DNA of 64,000 nt from Hyphomicrobiales bacterium (GCA_021775455.1 JAJFHU010000003.1:1-64000); one strand, 5' to 3'; shown: positions 45,146 to 54,051, counted from the stretch's first letter. Translations and numbers: made by a program. Notes: generated by a model from the sequence alone, not told the origin.

Positions 45146-46501
45146 ATGGCGTATATTGTGCCAAGGCTCTTGCTGTTTATTGGGCTATTGATATCTCTGA
45201 TAGTGGGTATGGCGAATGCTCATGCTACCGCGATCGAAATTCCCAGAAAACTGGAAGGTCATGGTGGACCAATTAAAGCGATTACTATTCGATCCAATGG
45301 AAAACAAGCTCTTTCGGCATCCTTCGACTATACCGTGATCCTTTGGGACCTGTCCGAGTTAGCGGAACAAAAAGATCGAATTATTCGCAGATTGATCGGG
45401 CATACTGCTGCTGTAAACGATGTTGAATTCTTGCCGAATAATCGAGCGGTCTCGGTCGGCGATGATGGAATGATCATCATATGGGATCTTCACACCGGAA
45501 GTATCACCAACAAAGTTGAAACGGGACCGGAACGAATTTTGCAACTCAACATTTCGTCAGATTTCAAACGTTTAGCGATCGCAAAATGGGACGGTACCGC
45601 GCGAATTTATTCAGTAGATGAATTGAAATCGGTCGCGGTTATGGAAGGTCATCGCAGTCGTGTAAATACCGTTTCGTTTTCGGTTGATGATCAAACTCTG
45701 TTTACAGGCGCTTATGACGGATCCATACGGGAGTGGGATGTGAAAAGCGGTGAGCTGATCCGGCCATTGTACAAGCATGGTTGGGGGATCAATTCGATTG
45801 CTCTAACGGAAAATGGCACATCATTGGTGTTCGGTGCAACGCAGGGGACGCTCGGCAAGATTAGCATCACCGACGGCGGGAACGTGCTCCAGTTCGCAAA
45901 ATTTGATCGCCCTGTTCAGTCTCTGGCCGTGTCAAATGATGGTTTGACGATTGCATCTGGCGGTGGCGACGGTTTCATTCATCTTTATGAAATTGCCACA
46001 GGAAAACTGAAGGAAGAATATGTGGCCGCCTATGATCCCATATGGGATCTGGCCTTTTTACCAGGCGACAAACAGATGTTTCATGTTGGTCTGGATGACT
46101 TCATAATCGGTTGGCAACTGGATCCTCGAGCTGGATTTGAAACGGTTGCCAGTCAGTTTCCCAGAAGGTTCCAACTGGTAGGTTCTGATGATCCCGGTGA
46201 GCTGGAATTTCAACGCAAATGTTCTGTGTGCCATACGCTTGAGCCAGATGGAAAAAACCGCGCCGGACCTACTTTATATGGCTTGTTTGGCAGACAGGCC
46301 GGGACAGTGACAGGTTATCCCTATTCAAAGGCGCTGCTGGAAAGTAATATTGTATGGAACGAGCATACAATTGGTCAGTTGTTTGATGAAGGGCCGGATA
46401 TCGTAACGCCGGGAACAAAAATGCCCATCCAGAGACTGAAAAGTGTCAAGCGAAGGGATGAACTGATCCGCTTTTTGAAAGAAGCGACAACCGTTCAATA
46501 A
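45146..46501 (+). CDS. WD40 beta-propeller fused to class I cytochrome c
   Basis: The protein has 451 residues. A signal peptide (IVPRLLLFIGLLISLIVGMA) is followed by about seven WD40-type repeats, such as GHGGPIKAITIRSNGKQALS, DYTVILWDL, GHTAAVNDVEFLP, MIIIWDLHTG and GSIREWDVKSG. The last 93 residues form a cytochrome c with CSVCH at 359-363 and the axial Met of PGTKMPI at 426. It starts 7 bases after fdhC. An attractive role is a periplasmic electron acceptor or docking protein for formate dehydrogenase; this is inference from position. Confidence 0.88.
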   Translation: MAYIVPRLLLFIGLLISLIVGMANAHATAIEIPRKLEGHGGPIKAITIRSNGKQALSASFDYTVILWDLSELAEQKDRIIRRLIGHTAAVNDVEFLPNNRAVSVGDDGMIIIWDLHTGSITNKVETGPERILQLNISSDFKRLAIAKWDGTARIYSVDELKSVAVMEGHRSRVNTVSFSVDDQTLFTGAYDGSIREWDVKSGELIRPLYKHGWGINSIALTENGTSLVFGATQGTLGKISITDGGNVLQFAKFDRPVQSLAVSNDGLTIASGGGDGFIHLYEIATGKLKEEYVAAYDPIWDLAFLPGDKQMFHVGLDDFIIGWQLDPRAGFETVASQFPRRFQLVGSDDPGELEFQRKCSVCHTLEPDGKNRAGPTLYGLFGRQAGTVTGYPYSKALLESNIVWNEHTIGQLFDEGPDIVTPGTKMPIQRLKSVKRRDELIRFLKEATTVQ

Positions 46502-46515
46502 TAAAGGAAAATGAA

Positions 46516-46650
46516 ATGAAATCGGTAATATTTGGAGGCGCTCTGGTTGTAGTTGTGTCAATATTGGCAGCCCTCGTGCTTGAAACATCAGAAAATCCAT
46601 CATCCATGGAATATACTTCCAAATCCGGCAGTGTTCGTCTCGATCAGTAA
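46516..46650 (+). CDS. 44-residue single-span membrane peptide
   Basis: A short gene with a good ribosome binding site (AAAGGAAA) encodes MKSVIFGGALVVVVSILAAL, a transmembrane or signal segment, and a short polar tail ending SKSGSVRLDQ. It fits exactly between the WD40-cytochrome gene (stop 46501) and the protease gene (start 46655) on the same strand. The family is unknown. It could be a small subunit or an assembly factor. Confidence 0.55.
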   Translation: MKSVIFGGALVVVVSILAALVLETSENPSSMEYTSKSGSVRLDQ

Positions 46651-46654
46651 ATAA

Positions 46655-47614
46655 ATGAGGCTTGGATCGCAGTCGGTTATTTTGTTTGGTTTCTGGATTA
46701 GCGTCCTGCTGCCAGGTTCAATTGTTTTTGCGCACGAACCCGTCACAGCAATTAATGCAGAAATTACAAATTCTGTCGTAAGCGTACTACCGCAAAATAT
46801 CAGCCAAAGGCAGTTGCAGGAGGAACCTGAAGGTAGCGGTGTCATAATTGGCAATGGAAGAATTATCGTAACTGCTGATCACGTTTTGGGGCGATCCAGA
46901 GAGGTATTGGTTCGCACCAGCAAGGGTGAAGTTATACGAGCCGAAGTTGTTGCCAGGGACAAGGAAACTGATGTCGCCATTTTGAGCATTGCGAATCCTA
47001 TGAAACCTCTCCCGTTGGGATTAAAGGTTTCGCTTGCAGAGCCCGTCTGTGCGGTAGGAAACAGTTTTGGATTGAATGTTTCGGTTACATGCGGCGTAGT
47101 TTCAGCCGTTGGAAAACTCGGCGTTGGGTTTAACCCAATTGAAGATTTCATCCAAACTGATGCTGCGGTAAACCCCGGGATGTCGGGCGGCGCATTGATC
47201 AATCACAAAGGTGAGTTAGTTGGAATGTTGTCGGCCATATTTACCAAAACGTCTGACGCAAATATTGGTGTAAATTTTGCAGTTTCTTCTCGTTTGGTCA
47301 GAATTGTAGTTGATGATTTGTTGGACAATGGCAGAACTGACCGGAAAAGTTCGGGAATAGTTCTCGTTCAAAGTCATGAAACCGGAAGCGAGGGAAGCCT
47401 GGGCGCTCTTGTGATGAATGTAGTTCCAAACTCACCGGAAGCTGAGGCGGGTCTCAAATCAGGAGATATTATTCTGGCAATTGATGGAAACCGGACAATA
47501 CATCCAGCGGCTTATCGATCAGCACTCGCACAACTGGAAACGGCTGGATCAATGAATTTAAGGCTTGCCAGGGGTGACAAAGTGATTGAATTAACGGTAG
47601 AATTTTCCAACTGA
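46655..47614 (+). CDS. DegP/HtrA-like serine protease with PDZ domain
   Basis: The protein has 319 residues with a signal peptide (ILFGFWISVLLPGSIVFAH). The trypsin-like triad is His in VTADHVLG, Asp in DKETDVAIL and Ser in NPGMSGGALI. A single PDZ domain follows (VVPNSPEAEAGLKSGDIILA). The length equals short DegS-like members, but there is no membrane anchor apart from the signal segment. Between formate dehydrogenase accessory genes it could handle quality control of periplasmic subunits. Confidence 0.87.
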   Translation: MRLGSQSVILFGFWISVLLPGSIVFAHEPVTAINAEITNSVVSVLPQNISQRQLQEEPEGSGVIIGNGRIIVTADHVLGRSREVLVRTSKGEVIRAEVVARDKETDVAILSIANPMKPLPLGLKVSLAEPVCAVGNSFGLNVSVTCGVVSAVGKLGVGFNPIEDFIQTDAAVNPGMSGGALINHKGELVGMLSAIFTKTSDANIGVNFAVSSRLVRIVVDDLLDNGRTDRKSSGIVLVQSHETGSEGSLGALVMNVVPNSPEAEAGLKSGDIILAIDGNRTIHPAAYRSALAQLETAGSMNLRLARGDKVIELTVEFSN

Positions 47615-47635
47615 AATTGAACCCCGGAGCTGGTA

Positions 47636-47830
47636 ATGTCTGATGACAACTTCAATATGTCGATGCGTAAATTTCTGAAACAGGTGGGTGTTACATCTCA
47701 GCAGGAAATTGAAAAAATCGTTCGCGAGACTGAACATGGAGGCCAGAACAAACTTGAAGTAAAAATTGTTTTAACCGCAAAAGGGACCGATCTCAATCAC
47801 GTGGTTGAAGGCCAAATTGACCTTCCTTGA
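47636..47830 (+). CDS. DUF6494 family protein
   Basis: The protein has 64 residues. The family start NFNMSMRKFLKQVGVTSQQE is unmistakable, and EVKIVLTAKGTDLNHVVEGQ fits the second half. There is no signal peptide. Its function is unknown; the family commonly accompanies formate dehydrogenase genes in alphaproteobacteria as far as I recall. GGAGC precedes the start. Confidence 0.75.
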   Translation: MSDDNFNMSMRKFLKQVGVTSQQEIEKIVRETEHGGQNKLEVKIVLTAKGTDLNHVVEGQIDLP

Positions 47831-47858
47831 CCGGAAACATTGAACAGGAAAGACAAGA

Positions 47859-48599
47859 TTGTCCCTAGTTGATCCCACCTTTCCGCCTTTGATGAACGGG
47901 ATTGCTGTTTTGCTGCCGGATGATCCGTTTCAGTGCGCAAGAGATGCTACTCAACGAGGGGAATGCGAAGCCGGGGACCTGTTCTGGAGTAATAGCGAAA
48001 ATACAATGCAGTTTGCGTTGGTTCTGGAACCGGAAGTCTCACGACAGCGCTATTATGAAATGTTGTTCCTCGGAATGGTTGCGTTTTCAGATGCGATCGG
48101 TGCTGTGGCACCACCGGAAGTTGCAGTTACTTTTTTGTGGCCATCCACTATCCTTGTAAATGGCGGCATCGCAGGTTTGGCGAGCCTTGCGATAACTCAA
48201 ACTGATGAAGAAACGCCAGACTGGATTGTCTTTGGTCTGGAAATTCAAATAGCGCCGAAGGAAGCCGATATTGATCCCGGTTTGCGAGTTTCACGCACAA
48301 CACTTCATATGGAAGGTTGCGGCTACATTGATCGAACCATGTTGTTGGAGTCGACTGCCCGGCATTTGTTGAATTGGATTTATACTTGGGGCGAGGATGG
48401 ATTTTCTCCCATCCACAGGGAATGGGTTGGTCGGCATCACGACGAAGAAAGAATGTTCATACTGCCGGATGAAACCAAATCTTGTGAGTTGATTAATGGA
48501 ACTTGGCTAGGAATGGATGAAAATGGCAATGCGCTCGTAAAATCCGACGAAAGTGAACCCAAATTGCTACTCACCGAAACCGTACTGAAAGATATGTAG
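47859..48599 (+). CDS. biotin/lipoate protein ligase-like protein
   Basis: The protein has 246 residues with a TTG start behind AGGAAA. A biotin/lipoate ligase-like catalytic fold is suggested by FLWPSTILVNGGIAGLASLA and WIVFGLEIQIAP. The C-terminal part (INGTWLGMDENGNALVKSDE) resembles the small SH3-like domain that ends biotin ligases. The biotin ligase signature GRGRxGR is missing, so the usual adenylation loop is changed. It may bind a different ligand or carrier. The neighbours suggest a role in formate dehydrogenase maturation. Confidence 0.7.
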   Translation: MSLVDPTFPPLMNGIAVLLPDDPFQCARDATQRGECEAGDLFWSNSENTMQFALVLEPEVSRQRYYEMLFLGMVAFSDAIGAVAPPEVAVTFLWPSTILVNGGIAGLASLAITQTDEETPDWIVFGLEIQIAPKEADIDPGLRVSRTTLHMEGCGYIDRTMLLESTARHLLNWIYTWGEDGFSPIHREWVGRHHDEERMFILPDETKSCELINGTWLGMDENGNALVKSDESEPKLLLTETVLKDM

Positions 48600-48605
48600 A
48601 CGCGG

Positions 48606-49616
48606 ATGAGTGAATTCTGGAAATCGGCAGGCTTTCATCTGGTGAAGAGAAACTCAACTGGTCAGTTGGTTGTCACTGACGATTTACTGCGTGCTTATTT
48701 CACACGCCCGGAGATCCATCCAATTGAGGAATCGTGTGAAACAGAACACCGGATTTTTGAAACGCTCATGGCGGATCCCAATGCCAAAATTGGTGATAAA
48801 TTGCTTTCCGAAATTGTCGATCAGGATACAGCATCCAACTATCGGGTCGTGCTCGAGTTTAGGGATCGGTTGACCGCTCACGGCACGCTTGAATCCGCCT
48901 ACTTGTCCCTGTTTTCAGAAACCCGAATTGATATTCCACCGGTGTTTATTGACCAAATTGTCCACCTGATCTTGCGGAATATTCTCGATGAGGTTTCTGA
49001 CCCACTTCAGCTTCGAGCAGCGGAGCTTTTTTTCCGCGATCAGTTGGTAACGCTGGCTGAAGAAACGCTAATGCTGGCGGATGAAGAAATAGTGGAGATG
49101 CAAAGTTCACCAGATCATTTCGGCAGTTTGGGACAGTTGCTGACTGAGGCTGGAACTCCACCAAAACAGGTGGCGCTGGATGTGCTGGATGAAGACAACA
49201 AACAGATTTACTGGGAGCGTTCAGATCGCTTTGATACGGCCATTGATTTTCGCTTCACGCAACCGGCACCAGATGCATTTGCGAGGGTGGTGGAAAAATG
49301 GATAGCGCATTTCATGGGAATCGAAACCCGCATCCAGGCACGACAGGCAATCCGCGATGAACGGTGGAGTTGGCATATTGGCTGTGATGCGAGTTCCAAT
49401 GATATTTTGAACAAATTATATAATGGTGAAGAAGTTGGTGATGAAGAGCTTCAACGGATTGTCGCGCTTTATCGACTGGAATTTGTGGACCCCAGCGACA
49501 TGATGGAAAATTTGCGCGGTAAACCGGTATATCTGGGGATCGCCATGGATGCCGACAAGAAAGTTAAACTAAAGCCGCAGAATCTTTTGCTGAATTTGCC
49601 GATAAAATCCAACTGA
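48606..49616 (+). CDS. DUF6352 family protein
   Basis: The protein has 336 residues, soluble, without a signal peptide. It opens with SEFWKSAGFHLVKRNSTGQL and has FRDRLTAHGTLESAYLSLFS and later AELFFRDQLVTLAEETLMLA. This is the DUF6352 pattern. The family has no known activity; the mostly helical sequence suggests a scaffold or binding protein. It starts 7 bases after the preceding stop codon, indicating a tight operon. Confidence 0.75.
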   Translation: MSEFWKSAGFHLVKRNSTGQLVVTDDLLRAYFTRPEIHPIEESCETEHRIFETLMADPNAKIGDKLLSEIVDQDTASNYRVVLEFRDRLTAHGTLESAYLSLFSETRIDIPPVFIDQIVHLILRNILDEVSDPLQLRAAELFFRDQLVTLAEETLMLADEEIVEMQSSPDHFGSLGQLLTEAGTPPKQVALDVLDEDNKQIYWERSDRFDTAIDFRFTQPAPDAFARVVEKWIAHFMGIETRIQARQAIRDERWSWHIGCDASSNDILNKLYNGEEVGDEELQRIVALYRLEFVDPSDMMENLRGKPVYLGIAMDADKKVKLKPQNLLLNLPIKSN

Positions 49617-49653
49617 GATAGGCTGACTGAAACATGAAACGTTGGGGTAAAAG

Positions 49654-49977
49654 GTGACCGGAAAACCTCCGAACAATTCAAAGGACATGATCGGCAGGAT
49701 TATCGCACTGCTGATGGGAATCTCGATACTTGTGTTTTTGGTCGTTAAGTGGGGAGATCAAATGGTTGCGCTGATCTCGGGCTCGCCTCCGCCGGTCGAA
49801 ACAGTTTCTGATCAAGAAGGTGAGGATGACAGTAATCCGGGATTAACGGCATGTCTGGCAAAACGACTGGTCGATGTGCAAAAAATGAAAGAAGACGGGA
49901 TTATCGATGATAGCCAGTTTGATGTTTTCAGCAAACGAGCTACCGATCTATGTCGGGCTCAAAATCCGGCGCCCTAA
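49654..49977 (+). CDS. small membrane-anchored protein
   Basis: The protein has 107 residues, GTG start. One transmembrane segment (MIGRIIALLMGISILVFLVV) is followed by an acidic linker and a helical region (CLAKRLVDVQKMKEDGIIDD) with two cysteines. The last gene rightwards of the formate dehydrogenase train, it converges with the Fe-S protein gene only 11 bases away. The family is not recognised. Confidence 0.55.
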   Translation: MTGKPPNNSKDMIGRIIALLMGISILVFLVVKWGDQMVALISGSPPPVETVSDQEGEDDSNPGLTACLAKRLVDVQKMKEDGIIDDSQFDVFSKRATDLCRAQNPAP

Positions 49978-49988
49978 TACGCCTTTGC

Positions 49989-52034
49989 TCAATCCTTGAT
50001 CAGGAAATCTTCAATAGACAATCCGGCATCTTCCGCATCGATGTAATCTTGGGTAGTTCTGACTTTGGGTCGCTCTCCCAGGGTGAAAGGATCGTCTTTA
50101 CTGTTTGCCTGAGACTCCACCCGGCAATTGTCACACATTTTGATGAGTTGGGATCGCGCTTCATCCTGAAACATTGAATGTTTGCCGGCCAATTGTTCCG
50201 AGATGCGAGTGATGGTGGACTTGGTGGCAAAGGCTTCTCCGCACTTTACGCAACAAAATGGCTCCTCTTCCTTCAAGGTTACGGGCTGCATTGCATCCGG
50301 CATGAGGTTGAGGCCGGGCGAAAGGGAAAGAGCATTTTCGGGGCAAGTATTTACGCACAAACCACATTGAACGCAGGCGCTTTCGATAAACCGAAGTCTT
50401 GGTTCACCTGGGGTATCAATGACTGCTTCCGCCGGACAGGCAGACACACATGACATGCACAATGTGCATGTTTCCAGATTGATTTCGATGCTTCCATACG
50501 GTGCCTTTTCTGGCAATTCGATATACTCAACCTTGCTTCTCGTGGCTTTCCGCAAAGCTGCAAATGTTGATCGTGCGATATCACGCTTTGATCCAGTTGG
50601 GGTAAAAGTTTGTGATGGTAATTTTCCGCGTTTTCCAAGGGTGTTCAGTGCATTTTCAAATTTCTCGGGATCATATTCAGCAAGGAGCTTTATGCGATCG
50701 GATAACTCATCCCCAAATCCTTTCAGTATCGCTTGCAGAAGTTCCAGTTCATTTTTCAGACCGTCCAATTCATCGTTTTTCGCAGGATCAGCCAACAACA
50801 CGATCTGAGATGCCCCTGATGCCAACAGAGCACCTAACTCCACGTGGCCAACATTGGTGATCGCATGAACAACCACCGGCAGCACGTTCGGTAGAAGGCC
50901 TGAGCCAAATCGGGCAGCAATGGAGATTATCTCGTTCCCGAATTTCTCATCGTGAATCAGAATAACTGCATCTTTTCCGCCTGCCTTTGAATACGATTTC
51001 AACAGAAGTTGAGAACGGGCAATAAAATCGTTTCGGCTTGGATAGGCGTAAGAAACTGCGCCGGTAGGACAAGATGCATGGCATGAACCGCATCCACCGC
51101 AAATTCCGGTATCAATTAATACACCATCGCCGTCTTCTGTGATTGCTCCGGCGGGACATAAATCAAGACAATTTGTACACCCTGTAATTTGAGAGCGTGA
51201 ATGAGCGCAAATGTCAGCAGAATATTTTACATAAATCGGTTTTTCGAATTCTCCGACCATTTCGCCAGCATCAATTGCCAATAGCATGAGTTTTGCACGA
51301 TCATCCGGATCAGCCCGAAAATAACCGTCTCGTTTTTCATGTCCGGTTAACAATGGTGTTTCTCCAGACATGTCAAAAATCAGGCTGCAGTTGGAAACTA
51401 CACCGTCCCGCGCCATGGCAAACTGGAGTTCTCCCCGAGAAGAAGGAAGCATTGCAGCGTATCCATCAACATTGACCTCAAACCGACCAAATGATCCGCG
51501 GGCAGATTTTATACGTCCTCTGTATATTGGAACATCAAGCACTGTTGGAAGCGATACGTCTGCCGGATCGCTGAGCAACAAGGTAACGGACAGTGAACGA
51601 GAAAGTATTGTAGCCATTTCAAATGCGGCTTGTCCTGCGCCATAGACCAAGCACAATCCATCAGATTTCACCGATTTAAGAGGAGCAGGCGTAGCTTCGT
51701 AGGTAGCCGCAGCAAGCAGGGCGGCAACTTTTGCATTTGTCTTTTTTTTCTTTTCACACCAGCCTGCATTTTCGCGGATATTTACAAATTTCAACTTTCC
51801 TGAAAACTCCGCCTCATCTGTTATTTCTGCAAACAATGGAGCTTCCTGTGTACAGGCTACCAAAATATCATCGCTTTTGGCCAGCGCATTTTCAAATTCT
51901 GAAAGCTCTGTTCGGCAAAGATGGGTGTGGACTTTGAGTCCATCAAGATCAAGTGCCTTGGCTATCTTGGCACCATCCAATTCCATGGTTTTTTCGCAGT
52001 TACACACAAGGTGCGTTTTTCGGCCCATCATCAT
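49989..52034 (-). CDS. multi-cluster ferredoxin-like Fe-S protein
   Basis: The protein has 681 residues from the cluster of ATG codons at 52034-52026 (GAAAGG precedes). The N-terminal part begins HLVCNCEKTMELDG and includes a nucleotide-binding-like segment (LCLVYGAGQAAFEMATILSR). Four ferredoxin motifs follow: CTNCLDLCPAGAI, CGGCGSCHASCPTGAV, CTLCMSCVSACPAEAV and CVQCGLCVNTCPENAL. A C-terminal pair of Cys-x2-Cys sites (CCVKCGEAF, CDNC) may make a rubredoxin-like or zinc site. There is no signal peptide, so it is cytoplasmic. It probably moves electrons for cofactor maturation or couples formate oxidation to another acceptor. Confidence 0.8.
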   Translation of the reverse strand: MMMGRKTHLVCNCEKTMELDGAKIAKALDLDGLKVHTHLCRTELSEFENALAKSDDILVACTQEAPLFAEITDEAEFSGKLKFVNIRENAGWCEKKKKTNAKVAALLAAATYEATPAPLKSVKSDGLCLVYGAGQAAFEMATILSRSLSVTLLLSDPADVSLPTVLDVPIYRGRIKSARGSFGRFEVNVDGYAAMLPSSRGELQFAMARDGVVSNCSLIFDMSGETPLLTGHEKRDGYFRADPDDRAKLMLLAIDAGEMVGEFEKPIYVKYSADICAHSRSQITGCTNCLDLCPAGAITEDGDGVLIDTGICGGCGSCHASCPTGAVSYAYPSRNDFIARSQLLLKSYSKAGGKDAVILIHDEKFGNEIISIAARFGSGLLPNVLPVVVHAITNVGHVELGALLASGASQIVLLADPAKNDELDGLKNELELLQAILKGFGDELSDRIKLLAEYDPEKFENALNTLGKRGKLPSQTFTPTGSKRDIARSTFAALRKATRSKVEYIELPEKAPYGSIEINLETCTLCMSCVSACPAEAVIDTPGEPRLRFIESACVQCGLCVNTCPENALSLSPGLNLMPDAMQPVTLKEEEPFCCVKCGEAFATKSTITRISEQLAGKHSMFQDEARSQLIKMCDNCRVESQANSKDDPFTLGERPKVRTTQDYIDAEDAGLSIEDFLIKD

Positions 52035-52146
52035 CCTTTCGCCCACTCGTCGAATACAAACACGCACCGCAAATTGGTTCAAGCATTAGTTCACCTTGGC
52101 AGAACTGAAATCCAATGCAATACTGGTACTGGAGGAAAAACCGTCA

Positions 52147-52680
52147 ATGGATATCGGTGCGAGAGAAGTTTCAATTTTACTCGGAGTGGTAGTAGAGCGC
52201 CGTCAATCCAGTCATCCCTGGGCAAATCAAATTTGGGTACCTGTGTCAGTGTTTTCAAACGCTGATCCAATAGACTCTTGGCGTGTCATGTTGGATACCC
52301 CTGAAATTTCCCGTTATCACGCAGCGACCATGAACCTTACTTTACATCGCAAGGAAACTGAGGCGTATGTCGAAAACCTGTCACTGCCGGAACCGGAACT
52401 CTACGTAATTTTGCAGGAAACTGAAGATCTAAATAGTGAGTTTCCTTATCAAGTGTTGACAATAACCGTATCACCATTTGAAGCGCAGGATTACCAGGAT
52501 GCGGGTGATGAAATCATTGAAAAAGTACCGATGCCTGAAGAAGTCGCTGCATTTGTGGAGACATTTGTAGATTGTCATCACGTTGAGCAAAAATTCATCA
52601 AGAGAAAACGCGACAAGGTAAAGCTGGAGGACCAAAAATTCGGCAAGCATCCTATTTTTGTGAATCCTACGAGGCATTGA
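52147..52680 (+). CDS. DUF3305 family protein
   Basis: The protein has 177 residues from ATG 52147 with GGAGG 11 bases before it; an upstream TTG would add 17 residues. Family marks are LLGVVVERRQSSHPWANQIW, HRKETEAYVENL, VSPFEAQDYQDAGDEIIEKV and the C-terminal CHHVEQKFIKRKRDK. DUF3305 is a small cytoplasmic protein with no assigned function that regularly accompanies formate dehydrogenase genes. It is divergent from the Fe-S protein gene with a shared 110-base promoter region. Confidence 0.85.
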   Translation: MDIGAREVSILLGVVVERRQSSHPWANQIWVPVSVFSNADPIDSWRVMLDTPEISRYHAATMNLTLHRKETEAYVENLSLPEPELYVILQETEDLNSEFPYQVLTITVSPFEAQDYQDAGDEIIEKVPMPEEVAAFVETFVDCHHVEQKFIKRKRDKVKLEDQKFGKHPIFVNPTRH

Positions 52681-52686
52681 GTTGCT

Positions 52687-53373
52687 ATGAAAAATGACAA
52701 CCAAGATAATCCCGGAATTATTTCGCGATGGTCGCGACGAAAGCTGAAGGCCAGGGAATCTTCCCCCGAGAATCTGGCGGCTGAATCTTCTATTGTCAAA
52801 ACCGATGTTACGAACACAACGTCGGCAGTTAGCGAAGCAACAGATGAAATACTGGATCCTGTTTTGGAGGAAAACCGCTTGGCTGCAGAGGCGGTTGACT
52901 TGGAAACACTGGACTATGATTCTGATTACTCTGTATTTTTGAAAGAGGGTGTCTCGGATCATTTAAAGAGACGGGCAATGAAAGCTCTTTGGCGATCTTC
53001 ACCAGTGTTGGCGAATGTTGATGGGCTATGTGATTATGATGAAGATTTCGGCAGACCCGAACTTATCATGAAGACCTTCGATTCTGCCTGGAAGGTGGGA
53101 AAGGGTTATTTTTCAAACAATGAGGAAGAAGAAATTGAAGTCACCGACTTGAACATAACGCCTCACGAAGAAACGGAGACTGATGAAAAAGATGAGTGCG
53201 ATGAATCTTTGGTTGATGAATCAATAGTTGATGAGAGTTCGTCTGAAATAACCAAAGTTGAATATGAATTGGATACCAACAACCCCGAAGACAATACAAT
53301 TGAGCCTGAAAATCCGGCGAAAGAGAATTCCAAAATTGCGCTTCGGCAACGGCTGGATTTAGGTTCCGGATAG
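52687..53373 (+). CDS. DUF3306 family protein
   Basis: The protein has 228 residues. The start ISRWSRRKLKARE and the internal LKEGVSDHLKRRAMKALWRS, DGLCDYDEDFGRPE are DUF3306 signatures. The long C-terminal region is strongly acidic and low in complexity (DEKDECDESLVDESIVDESS). It follows DUF3305 by 6 bases; the two always seem to travel together. The function is unknown, probably in formate dehydrogenase assembly. Confidence 0.85.
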   Translation: MKNDNQDNPGIISRWSRRKLKARESSPENLAAESSIVKTDVTNTTSAVSEATDEILDPVLEENRLAAEAVDLETLDYDSDYSVFLKEGVSDHLKRRAMKALWRSSPVLANVDGLCDYDEDFGRPELIMKTFDSAWKVGKGYFSNNEEEEIEVTDLNITPHEETETDEKDECDESLVDESIVDESSSEITKVEYELDTNNPEDNTIEPENPAKENSKIALRQRLDLGSG

Positions 53374-53468
53374 CAAGCCGAACCAGTTAAAAGTTGCCAA
53401 TGCCGCCTGGCTTGATAGCGCCGAACGCAGGCCCCGCATTGTAAGGAATCCAGTATGTTGGTCTTAAA

Positions 53469-54051
53469 TCACCCGCTTTTCAGATTTCTTATTAGGCCGT
53501 CTTCAAGCCCATAGACCCAGCCATGAATTCTTAGGTCCTTGGACCGTTCCCAAGCCGATTGAATGATTGGAGTTCGTGCCAAACTGTTTACTTGATCGTG
53601 TACCGACAGTTCGCATAAGCGATCAAGCTTCGCGTCTGGATCAGAAATTGTACATAACTCATCATGGTAAAAGTCGGCGGTATCCCGGATTGGTTGCAGC
53701 CAATGATTAACGACGCCATGCATATGGCCGTCCATTGCGGCACATACCCCCCCACAACCATAGTGGCCGCATACCACGATGTGTTTTACCTCCAGGGTTT
53801 CAACAGCATATTCAAGTACAGACAACAGGTTCATGTCGCTCCTGTGAATCAAATTGGCAATGTTGCGATGAACGAAGACTTCACCGGGTTCAAGACCGGT
53901 TATTACATTGGCTGGTACCCGGCTATCTGAACACCCAATCCACAGATACTCAGGCTGCTGTAACGAGGATAATTTTTTTGAAGTAACCGGGGTCTGCGCG
54001 CCTTTTTTCACTCGCCCAAGCTACATTTTGCTGTAACAGATCTTCAAGCAT
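53469..54051 (-). pseudogene. can: beta-class carbonic anhydrase with frameshift at a 7-base A run
   Basis: Frame 1 starts at ATG 54051, 15 bases after the parvulin gene stop, and reads MLEDLLQQNVAWASEKRRAD and then PGYFKK. The frame is lost at a run of seven A residues (minus strand, 53973-53979). The other frame then gives KLSSLQQPEYLWIGCSDSRV, which carries the zinc Cys and Asp, and VCGHYGCGG with the second His and Cys, and runs to a normal end. Removing one A restores a complete enzyme of about 193 residues. It may be a true mutation, polymerase slippage or a sequencing error. A carbonic anhydrase would supply or remove bicarbonate from formate oxidation. Confidence 0.85.
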
